This document shows, piece after piece, positions 1 to 5,375 of a stretch of DNA of 6,775 nucleotides. Origin of the DNA: DATEDA01 sp050741515 (GTDB lineage Bacteria; Pseudomonadota; Gammaproteobacteria; Burkholderiales; SG8-39). Position 1 is the stretch's first letter; each line of letters opens with the position of its first letter. A program made the position numbers and the translations under genes. The notes under the pieces were generated by a model. The model made no database searches, was not told the origin of the DNA, and saw nothing but the letters and a program-made list of their open reading frames with translations. Location: NCBI GenBank assembly GCA_050741515.1, contig JBOIFD010000319.1:1-6775 (forward strand), written 5' to 3'.

Positions 1-150
1 CCGTTCGACAAGCTGCTCGACGGGTGGGTCTACTCGCTCGGGGGCGTGATGGGCGGCCACGCCTTGAAGCACCTGCTCGCGGCGCTGGCGTGGTTCTGGC
101 TCTGCGGGTTCATGCTGCGCCCGCGCCGTCCGCGCGCCGCGTTCGCATAG
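1..150 (+). CDS. C-terminal end of an integral membrane protein, probably ceramidase-like (CREST superfamily); 5' truncated
   Basis: The window opens in frame 1 inside a gene whose last 49 codons end in TAG at 148-150. The fragment has a short polar start, then a glycine pair and the segment GGHALKHLLAALAWFWL, then a basic Arg/Pro-rich tail that is probably cytoplasmic. The HxxxH pair (fragment residues 20 and 24, bases 58-60 and 70-72) sits at the head of a hydrophobic helix. In alkaline ceramidases and other CREST-superfamily membrane hydrolases, the last transmembrane helix carries such a pair as zinc ligands. Small bacterial ceramidase-like proteins often end in a GHxLKHLxAALA-type helix; that comparison is from memory. 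The family call is therefore an inference from one motif, because the other zinc ligands and the six upstream helices lie outside the window. It could be another multi-helix membrane protein. It converges on the aldehyde dehydrogenase gene, with 68 bases between the stop codons. Confidence 0.5.
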   Translation, partial: PFDKLLDGWVYSLGGVMGGHALKHLLAALAWFWLCGFMLRPRRPRAAFA

Positions 151-174
151 CGCAGTCGAGAACGTCGTTCGCTT

Positions 175-204
175 CGCGGTTGCGCCGCGCGGCGCGCAAC
201 CGCG
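175..204. terminator. Terminator-like hairpin between convergent genes
   Basis: Arms CGCGGTTGCGC (175-185) and GCGCAACCGCG (194-204) are perfect 11-bp reverse complements around an 8-base loop. The hairpin lies between the stop of the ceramidase-like gene (150) and the stop of the aldehyde dehydrogenase gene (219, opposite strand), where a shared bidirectional terminator is expected. Neither side has a T-tract, so it is not a canonical intrinsic terminator; it may instead protect 3' ends or act with Rho. A second GC-only inverted repeat (GCGCCG/CGGCGC, 202-207 and 213-218) partly overlaps it. Confidence 0.45.
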
Positions 205-218
205 CCGCCGGCCGGCGC

Positions 219-1775
219 TCAGCCCGACCCGGTCCCGAGCACCTTCGCGATCACCGGCCGCGAGCCCTCGAGCGCCACGCGCTGCATGTAGAACGCGAGC
301 CCGCGCGGGCCGCCGAGCTCCTCGCCCCCGCCCGCGCGGCCCGGTCCGCCGTGGACGAGTTGCGGCAGCACGGTTCCCGGACCGGGCGAGAGCTCGATCT
401 TCGGATGGCCGAGGAAGATCCGTCCCTGCAGCGGCGCGAGGCCGAACACGACTTCGCCGAGCCACCCGGTGTCTTCCGCGTAGACGGAAGCCACGAGGCC
501 GCCGTTGCCGCGCGCGACGATGTCCGCCGCTTCCGTGGCTTGCCCCGAATACGGCAGGAGCGCCGCGACCGGACCGAAGACCTCGCGCGAATGAACGGCC
601 GTCGCGCCGGCCGGGGCCTCCACGACCACCGGCGAGATGAAGAAACCCCGGCCCGCATCGACGCCCGCGGCGTTGAACGGCGCGGCGCTACCGAACGCGA
701 GCCGCCCTTCCGCACCCAGCCGTCCGACGCCCTCGCGCACGTCGGCGAGCTGGGACGCCGTGGCCAGCGGGCCCATCCGCACGTCCTCGCGCGCCGGATT
801 GCCCACGCGCACGGCGCCGACTCGCGCGACGAGATCGTCCCGCACGCGCGCCGCGATCTCCGCCGGAACGAGGACCCGCCGGATCGCGGTGCACTTCTGG
901 CCCGCCTTCTGCGTCATGTCGCGCGCGACGTCGTCGAGGGCGAGCTCGTACATCTCGGAGCCCGGCCCGACGTCCGGCCCGAGCACCGCCGCGTTCAGGC
1001 TGTCCGCCTCGACGTTCACCCGCACCGACTCGCGGATCACGTTGGGCGCCGCGCGGATCTGCGCGCCCGTATCGCTCGATCCGGTGAACGCCAGCACGTC
1101 CTGAGCGCCGAGGTGCGACACGAGGTCGCGCGGGCTGCCGACCAGCAGCGACAGCGCACCGGCGGGGAGAACCCTCTTCTCGACGAGGATTTCCACGATC
1201 CGGTGCGCCACCATCGACGAGCTCGTCGCCGGCTTGCTGAGCACCGGCATCCCGGCGAGCAGCGCCACGGCTGCCTTCTCCGCGAAGCCCCACGCCGGGA
1301 AGTTGAAGGCATTGACGTGCACCGCCACGCCCAGCCGGGGCACCGCAACGTGCTGGCCGTGAAAACGCGGCGACCGGCCGAGCTGGATGCCCTCGCCGTC
1401 GAGGAGGAACCGCGCCGCGCCCAGCCCGGCACCGATCTCGGCGTAGGCGTGCAGGGTCGCGATCGCACCGTCGATGTCGAACTTGGCGTCCGACCGGGTG
1501 TTGCCCCCGTTCGCGATCGCGAGCTGGAGCAGCTCGTCGCGCCCCTTCTGCAGCGCCTCCGCCGTCGCCTTCAGCAATGCCCCGCGCTCGGCGAAGCTCA
1601 ACGCGCGCAACGCGGGCCCGCCCTGCCGGCGCGCGTAGTTAAGCGCCGCTGCGAGATCGACGCCGTCGCTCCCCGCGCGGGCCAGCGGTTCCTCGGTCGC
1701 GGGGTTGACGAGCGTCTGCGGCTCGCCCGATCCCGCGCGCCACTCGCCGCCGAGGAAGCTCCGCAGCGTGAGCAC
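219..1775 (-). CDS. PaaZ/BoxD-type CoA-semialdehyde dehydrogenase (stand-alone aldehyde dehydrogenase domain)
   Basis: This 518-residue cytoplasmic NAD(P)-dependent aldehyde dehydrogenase resembles the N-terminal half of the phenylacetate-pathway enzyme PaaZ and the benzoyl-CoA-pathway enzyme BoxD, which oxidise CoA-bound semialdehydes made by ring cleavage. Visible family marks are VNAFNFPAWG (154-163), the cofactor-site lysine in SKPAT (K181), FTGSSDTG (230-237), general-base E256 in VNVEADSLN, nucleophile C295 in GQKCTAIRR, EVFGPVA (398-404) and HGGPGRAGGGEELGG (475-489). E256 and C295 fall at the same numbers I recall for E. coli PaaZ, and the ending resembles PaaZ (LPQLVHGGPGRAGG, YMQR). 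The C-terminal MaoC-like hydratase of PaaZ is absent and no separate hydratase is visible. The loop that reads TGHG in PaaZ and BoxD, as I recall them, is SPGPG here (463-467). The start is GTG at 1775, 14 bases after the upstream stop and without a clear ribosome-binding site, which suggests translational coupling. The exact substrate is unknown. Confidence 0.88.
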   Translation of the reverse strand: MLTLRSFLGGEWRAGSGEPQTLVNPATEEPLARAGSDGVDLAAALNYARRQGGPALRALSFAERGALLKATAEALQKGRDELLQLAIANGGNTRSDAKFDIDGAIATLHAYAEIGAGLGAARFLLDGEGIQLGRSPRFHGQHVAVPRLGVAVHVNAFNFPAWGFAEKAAVALLAGMPVLSKPATSSSMVAHRIVEILVEKRVLPAGALSLLVGSPRDLVSHLGAQDVLAFTGSSDTGAQIRAAPNVIRESVRVNVEADSLNAAVLGPDVGPGSEMYELALDDVARDMTQKAGQKCTAIRRVLVPAEIAARVRDDLVARVGAVRVGNPAREDVRMGPLATASQLADVREGVGRLGAEGRLAFGSAAPFNAAGVDAGRGFFISPVVVEAPAGATAVHSREVFGPVAALLPYSGQATEAADIVARGNGGLVASVYAEDTGWLGEVVFGLAPLQGRIFLGHPKIELSPGPGTVLPQLVHGGPGRAGGGEELGGPRGLAFYMQRVALEGSRPVIAKVLGTGSG

Positions 1776-1789
1776 GGCGATGCGGCGGC

Positions 1790-2086
1790 CTAGGGCGCGA
1801 CGCGCCGGAAGATGAAGCGGTCGCGCGACTGCAGGAGCGGGATTCCCTCGGCGATGTAGCGCTTGAAGTGCGGCGTCTGCTGATGCGCCTGGAACGCCGC
1901 CTCGTCCTCGTAGACCTCGTACAGCATCAGGCGGGTGCGGTCCTTCGGGTCCACGAGGACGTCGAACTGCCGGCAGCCGGGCTCGGTCTCGCGCGCCGCC
2001 TTCGCGTTCTCCAGCAACATCGACATGAAGCGGTCCACCTGGTCGGGCTTGATCACGAGCCCCACCGCCAGCACGAACTTGCTCAT
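1790..2086 (-). CDS. Antibiotic biosynthesis monooxygenase (ABM) domain protein, putative quinol monooxygenase
   Basis: This 98-residue single-domain protein has the dimeric ferredoxin-like ABM fold of the YgiN/LsrG type. Members oxidise quinols or act on small signals and reactive intermediates without metal or flavin; many have no known substrate. Visible marks are the first beta strand FVLAVGLVIKP (4-14), the NAKAARETEPGCRQFDV helix-turn-strand (27-43) and LYEVYEDEAAFQAHQQTPHF (55-74), with the conserved YEVY strand and the H68 and H73 positions near the active cleft. The length is normal for the family. The ATG start has a strong AGGGGGGA ribosome-binding site six bases upstream (2093-2100). 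It lies between the Bug protein gene and the aldehyde dehydrogenase gene on the same strand, which suggests a side reaction in aromatic or other carboxylate breakdown. The fold is a confident call; the reaction is not known. Confidence 0.85.
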   Translation of the reverse strand: MSKFVLAVGLVIKPDQVDRFMSMLLENAKAARETEPGCRQFDVLVDPKDRTRLMLYEVYEDEAAFQAHQQTPHFKRYIAEGIPLLQSRDRFIFRRVAP

Positions 2087-2092
2087 CTTCCG

Positions 2093-2100
2093 TCCCCCCT
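2093..2100 (-). promoter_or_regulatory. Ribosome-binding site of the ABM gene
   Basis: On the minus strand this reads AGGGGGGA, six bases before the ATG at 2086. It fixes the start of the small monooxygenase gene and shows that this gene initiates on its own rather than depending on the Bug gene 49 bases upstream. Confidence 0.7.
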
Positions 2101-2135
2101 CGCCAAATGAAGCGCGGAGTTTAGCCGAGCCGCGT

Positions 2136-3104
2136 TCAATCGACGCGGATGCCCGAGGCCGCGACCACCTTGTTCCACCGCGCCACCTCCTCGCGGAGTT
2201 GCCGGGCGAATTCCTCCGGCGTGTTGCCGATCGGCTCCGCGCCCTGCTCGAGCAGGCGGCTCCGGATGTCGGGCGAGCGCGCGGCCTTGATCACCGCGGC
2301 GGCCAGCGTGTCGACGACGGCGCGCGGCGTCGCCGCGGGCGCGAGCACGCCGTACCAGATCGTCACCTCCACGCCGTCGACGCCGGCCTCCTTCATCGTC
2401 GGGACGTCCGGCATCAGCTCGGAGCGCTTGTCGCCGGCCACGGCGAGCGCCCGCAGACGCCCGGCCCGGACGTGGGGCAGGATCGCCGGAATGTTGGCGA
2501 AGGTCATGTCGACGTCGCCGGCGATCAGCGTCGTGAGCGATGGCCCGGTGCCCTTGAACGGCACGTGCACGATATCGGTTCCGGTTCGCAGCTTGAACAG
2601 CTCGCCGGTCAGGTGCTGGGTCGTGCCGGTGCCGGCGGACGAGTAGTTCAGCACGCCCGGCTTGGCGCGCGCGAGCGCGACCACCTCACCGACGTCCTTG
2701 GCCGCGATACTGCCGCGCACCACGAGGACGTTCGGGCTGTCGGAGAAGATCGAGACCGGTGCGAGGTCGCGCAGCACGTCGAACGGCAGCTTCCTGTAGA
2801 ACGACGAGTTCATCGCCATCGTCGCCGTGGTCACCAGGATCGTGTAGCCGTCCGGGGCCGATCTCACGACGTGCTCCGTGGCGATGTTGGTGGCGGCGCC
2901 GGGACGGTTCTCGACGACGAACGGCTGGCCGAGGAGCTCCGGCAGCTTCGCCGCGAGCAGCCGGGCCATGATGTCCGTACCGCCGCCGGGCGGGAAGCCG
3001 ACGACCATGCGGACCGGCTTCGCCGGATAGGGCTGGGCGAGCGCGGGGCCGCCCAGCGCGAACATCGTCACGAGCAGCCAGGCGATCGGAAGTCTGCGCG
3101 GCAT
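2136..3104 (-). CDS. Bug family (TctC-like) tripartite tricarboxylate transporter substrate-binding protein
   Basis: This 322-residue periplasmic solute-binding protein belongs to the large Bug family, which binds small carboxylates such as citrate, glutamate or aromatic acids, either for a TctAB membrane pair or as a stand-alone sensor or scavenger. The N-terminus is a signal peptide: basic MPRR, a hydrophobic core to about residue 20, then ALA|Q with predicted cleavage after A23. The mature protein starts QPYPAKPVRMVVGFPPGGGTD (24-44), the family signature with D44 placed to contact the ligand. It continues with ENRPGAATNIA (65-75), DGYTIL (85-90), NYSSAGTGTTQHL (153-165) and HVPFKGTGPSLTTLIAGDVDM (180-200). 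The length is standard. The ATG has a GGAGG ribosome-binding site five bases upstream. No tctA or tctB genes are visible, which is common for the many orphan Bug proteins of Burkholderiales. It is probably the first gene of a three-gene operon. The ligand cannot be read from the sequence. Confidence 0.95.
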   Translation of the reverse strand: MPRRLPIAWLLVTMFALGGPALAQPYPAKPVRMVVGFPPGGGTDIMARLLAAKLPELLGQPFVVENRPGAATNIATEHVVRSAPDGYTILVTTATMAMNSSFYRKLPFDVLRDLAPVSIFSDSPNVLVVRGSIAAKDVGEVVALARAKPGVLNYSSAGTGTTQHLTGELFKLRTGTDIVHVPFKGTGPSLTTLIAGDVDMTFANIPAILPHVRAGRLRALAVAGDKRSELMPDVPTMKEAGVDGVEVTIWYGVLAPAATPRAVVDTLAAAVIKAARSPDIRSRLLEQGAEPIGNTPEEFARQLREEVARWNKVVAASGIRVD

Positions 3105-3109
3105 GGGAT

Positions 3110-3114
3110 CCTCC
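3110..3114 (-). promoter_or_regulatory. Ribosome-binding site of the Bug protein gene
   Basis: On the minus strand this reads GGAGG, with five bases before the ATG at 3104. It is the only well-placed start ahead of the signal peptide. Confidence 0.75.
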
Positions 3115-3163
3115 AGGGGGGACCAGGATTCTCCTCCCGGCGCGACCGGCGCCGCAACCGGCC

Positions 3164-3201
3164 GCCGGGACGGTGCTGCAGCGCGGTTTCCCGGTCCCGG
3201 C
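3164..3201. promoter_or_regulatory. Inverted repeat in the divergent Bug/HIT intergenic region, candidate operator
   Basis: Arms GCCGGGAC (3164-3171) and GTCCCGGC (3194-3201) are perfect 8-base reverse complements with centres 30 bases apart, about three helical turns. The loop contains a second palindrome, GCTGCAGC (3175-3182). The repeat sits in the 119-base region between two divergent genes, and its right arm lies in the spacer of the predicted HIT promoter. That placement suits a regulator of the Bug operon, but GC-rich DNA makes such repeats by chance and no regulator gene is in view. Confidence 0.3.
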
Positions 3202-3210
3202 AGTAGCCAC

Positions 3211-3216
3211 TAGAAT
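3211..3216 (+). promoter_or_regulatory. -10 box of the HIT gene promoter
   Basis: TAGAAT differs from TATAAT at one base. The expected -35 position 17 bases upstream (3188-3193, TTCCCG) is weak. Transcription would start about seven bases downstream, at or next to the GTG at 3224, leaving no leader. Confidence 0.5.
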
Positions 3217-3223
3217 CGTCGCC

Positions 3224-3640
3224 GTGTCGAGCACCGCGGCGACCTGCGAGCTCTGCCGCGCGGACGGCGGCGAGGTCCTCTGGCGCGACGGCTTCTGCCG
3301 GATCGTGCTGGTCGCCGATCCGCACTACCCGGGGTTCTGCCGCGTCATCCTCGACCGCCACGCGGCCGAGATGACCGACCTCGCGGAGGCCGAGCGCGCA
3401 CGCCTGATGCGCGCGGTGTTCGCGACCGAGCAGGCGCTCCGCGAGGCGCTCGCGCCGGACAAGGTCAACCTCGCGAGCCTCGGCAACGTCGTGCCGCACG
3501 TTCACTGGCACGTCATCCCGCGCTTCCGCGACGACCGCCACTTCCCCGCCCCGATCTGGGCCGCCCCGGCCCGCGCCACCGCGCCGGCGCGGCGACTCGA
3601 TCGCGAGCGGCTGGCCGCCCTCCTCGCCGCCCGCCTGTGA
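3224..3640 (+). CDS. HIT family protein (histidine triad nucleotide-binding hydrolase)
   Basis: This 138-residue cytoplasmic HIT-superfamily protein is probably a nucleotide phosphoramidate or dinucleoside polyphosphate hydrolase. The histidine triad is clear in PHVHWHVIPRF: H92, H94 and H96, with H96 the expected nucleophile. Other marks are the N-terminal CELC pair (C8 and C11), which resembles the zinc-binding CxxC found in part of the family, the strand RIVLVADPHYPGFCRVILDRH (26-46) and LASLGNVV (83-90), which leads into the triad. The start was taken as GTG 3224 because homologous sequence begins at the CELC region, and because an earlier in-frame GTG at 3173 would put a -10-like box inside the gene. 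No ribosome-binding site precedes the GTG and TAGAAT ends eight bases before it, so the message may be leaderless. The gene diverges from the Bug gene and is followed by the unknown gene on the same strand, 118 bases on. Its physiological substrate is unknown. Confidence 0.9.
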   Translation: MSSTAATCELCRADGGEVLWRDGFCRIVLVADPHYPGFCRVILDRHAAEMTDLAEAERARLMRAVFATEQALREALAPDKVNLASLGNVVPHVHWHVIPRFRDDRHFPAPIWAAPARATAPARRLDRERLAALLAARL

Positions 3641-3716
3641 CTTTTGTCTCGCGCCTGGGGGCCGGACACGCCGCCGGACGCCAACGAAGGCTCAACCAAA
3701 TCAACGGAATGGGCGA

Positions 3717-3722
3717 TATACT
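3717..3722 (+). promoter_or_regulatory. -10 box upstream of the 538-residue unknown gene
   Basis: TATACT differs from TATAAT at one base and sits in a locally AT-richer stretch (3694-3722) of an otherwise GC-rich region. A start near 3729-3731 would leave a leader of about 28 bases before the ATG at 3759. No good -35 hexamer is visible at 16-18 bases spacing, so an activator may be needed or the box may be coincidental. Confidence 0.45.
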
Positions 3723-3740
3723 GCATGCCGTTTGCATAGC

Positions 3741-3755
3741 GGGGCCCGGAGCCCC
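3741..3755 (+). promoter_or_regulatory. Short leader hairpin holding the ribosome-binding site
   Basis: GGGGC (3741-3745) and GCCCC (3751-3755) form a five-base GC stem around CCGGA. The only Shine-Dalgarno-like run, GGAG (3748-3751), lies in the loop and the first base of the right arm, seven bases before the ATG at 3759. Folding could limit ribosome access. The stem is short, so this is a weak call. Confidence 0.3.
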
Positions 3756-3758
3756 ACC

Positions 3759-5375
3759 ATGGGCGCACGCCAGCGATCTCACATGCCGAGCTTTCAGCCC
3801 ACCGAGCAGCCGGTCGTCACCGACCTCAAGAGCTGCGAAGCCTGGCTCGCGCGCGCCGCGCTCGCCGATCCGAAGCAGGCGTGCCGCGAGCTCACGGGGC
3901 TGCTCGAATCGCTCGAGGAGGTGCCGCCTGCGGAGAGCGCGCTGGTCGACATTCTCGAGCGGCTGCGCGAGCCGATCGTGGTCGCGCAGGCCGAGCACGC
4001 GAAGCGCTACGCCGGCCGCCCGCTCCCGCTCAAGGACTTCGAGATCGCCGCGTTCGAGCAGGTGTTCGACCTGTGGACCACTCTCGGCCGCGCGTATCGC
4101 CGGCTGCTGCGCAGCGCGATCGAGGACGGGAGCGCGGACCTCGCCAGGCAGAGGCCGCTCGTCGCGCAGCGCTCGCTCGACTGCATCGCCGAGCTGATGC
4201 TCGCCCACTACCGCTCGCGCCGCGAGGTCGACGGCGAGCAGTGGCGCGACCTCCACCAGCTCTACCGCACCGCGGACGAGGCGGGGCTCGCGATGACCAC
4301 GGTGTCCGCCGGCTATCGCTCCAAGTCGGTGTCGACGTGCGCCGAGGTGTACATCCGCGCGCTGCTGCTCGCGCTCGCCAACCCCTACGCGCTCGGCATC
4401 CGCGAGCTCGCGTGGACGCGCCGCTTTGCGACCATGTGGGCCTACAAGGTCGAGCTCGCGCCGGCGGCGGAGGATGCGGGGAGCTACGCGATCGATCTCG
4501 CGGCCAACCAGGCGCCGGCCTGGACGGCGCGCGAAGTCGCGACCGCGACGATGCGCTTTCTCCAGCCCGCGAATCTGCGCCGCAGCCTCCGCAGCCGCAT
4601 CAAGAAGCTCGACGCCGGCGTCGATCCGCAGACGCTCGGCCTGGGCAAGGACGTCGTGCAGCCCGAGGCCGGGCGGCTGCTGAACACGCTGCTGCGCGCC
4701 TGGGTCGAGGCCCCGGCGTCGCGGCAGTTCACGCGGCGGCTGGTCGCCGCCCGCACCGAGCTCGTGAGCGGTTTCGACTCCATCCACCTCGCCGTCAGCG
4801 GCCGGGCGTTCAAGAGCGCGTCGCGCCACTGGGACTACTCCCGCCGCGACGCCGAGCAGATCCACATCTACCAGGGCACGGCGGCCGCGACCACCGAGGA
4901 GGTCGCGGCGTTCTCCGCCGAGAAGTGGGAAACGCTCGACGAGAGCGCGAACGGGTTCCGGCTGCGCCGCAAGGGGCCGGGCGAACGGCTCGCGCTCGGA
5001 CAGCTCGTCGCGCTGCGCCCGAACGGCGCGCGCGGGTTCATCCTGTCGGAAGTGCGCTGGCTGATGGCCGGGATCGACCAATCGCTGACGATCGGCGCGT
5101 CGGCGCTGCCGGGGCTCGCCAAGGGCATCGCGGCGCGCTCGGCGAGCTCGTCGACCAGCGCCCCCGAGGCGTACATGCAGGCGTTCCTGCTCCCCAACGC
5201 GTCGAGCCAGCCGGGCTCGGTCGTGCTCCCGTCGGGGTGGTACCAGCACGGGCGGGAGCTGGAGCTGAAGGACGAGGACGAGCTGCTGCGGGTCAAACTC
5301 GCCGGCCTCGTCCACCGCGGCTACGACTACGACCGCGCCAACTTCTCGGTGGTCGGCTCCGCCGTCAGGATCTGA
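3759..5375 (+). CDS. Conserved hypothetical protein with a possible C-terminal PilZ-like domain
   Basis: I do not recognise a firmly named family. The product is 538 residues, soluble, without a signal peptide or convincing membrane span. Residues 1-370 are mostly helical and rich in Leu, Arg and Glu. They include a conserved-looking opening (SFQPTEQPVVTDLKSCEAWL, 11-30), an AEHAKRYAGRPLPLKDFE stretch (78-95) and an ALLLALANPYALGIRELAW block (201-219). Residues 380-538 look beta-rich. They contain DESANGFRL (394-402), an exact match to the D/NxSxxG motif of c-di-GMP-binding PilZ domains, followed by strands such as GQLVALRP (414-421). The other PilZ element, RxxxR, is not seen upstream; the nearest is RHWDYSR (356-362). 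Similar proteins are, as I recall, widespread in Burkholderiales, and some PilZ-type regulators of surface attachment share this layout, but that is memory, not a search. The start is ATG 3759, chosen for the GGAG at 3748; ATG 3783 is an alternative. The gene ends 49 bases inside the convergent phoR gene. Confidence 0.8.
   Translation: MGARQRSHMPSFQPTEQPVVTDLKSCEAWLARAALADPKQACRELTGLLESLEEVPPAESALVDILERLREPIVVAQAEHAKRYAGRPLPLKDFEIAAFEQVFDLWTTLGRAYRRLLRSAIEDGSADLARQRPLVAQRSLDCIAELMLAHYRSRREVDGEQWRDLHQLYRTADEAGLAMTTVSAGYRSKSVSTCAEVYIRALLLALANPYALGIRELAWTRRFATMWAYKVELAPAAEDAGSYAIDLAANQAPAWTAREVATATMRFLQPANLRRSLRSRIKKLDAGVDPQTLGLGKDVVQPEAGRLLNTLLRAWVEAPASRQFTRRLVAARTELVSGFDSIHLAVSGRAFKSASRHWDYSRRDAEQIHIYQGTAAATTEEVAAFSAEKWETLDESANGFRLRRKGPGERLALGQLVALRPNGARGFILSEVRWLMAGIDQSLTIGASALPGLAKGIAARSASSSTSAPEAYMQAFLLPNASSQPGSVVLPSGWYQHGRELELKDEDELLRVKLAGLVHRGYDYDRANFSVVGSAVRI

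Noticed and set aside
160..170. Small palindrome GAACGTCGTTC in the spacer after the first gene
   Set aside because: Five-base arms with a one-base centre are expected by chance, and the position between two 3' ends does not suit an operator.
24..1793. A 589-codon plus-strand open frame across the aldehyde dehydrogenase gene
   Set aside because: It is opposite a clear dehydrogenase with intact catalytic residues. The translation is Arg/Ala/His-rich with no domain, the usual shadow frame in GC-rich DNA.
2087..2135. Possible terminator or promoter between the Bug and ABM genes
   Set aside because: I see no stable hairpin and no convincing -10 box in the 49 bases; the gap is compatible with one operon.
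1935..3206. A 423-codon plus-strand open frame opposite the Bug gene
   Set aside because: It is antisense to a Bug protein with signal peptide and signature motifs; its product is low-complexity Arg/His/Asp-rich sequence.
3173..3223. An earlier in-frame GTG start for the HIT gene
   Set aside because: It would add 17 residues with no family similarity and place the TAGAAT box inside the gene.
3732..3758. TTG start for the unknown gene
   Set aside because: No ribosome-binding site precedes it and it lies within about three bases of the predicted transcript start; ATG 3759 has GGAG at a good distance.
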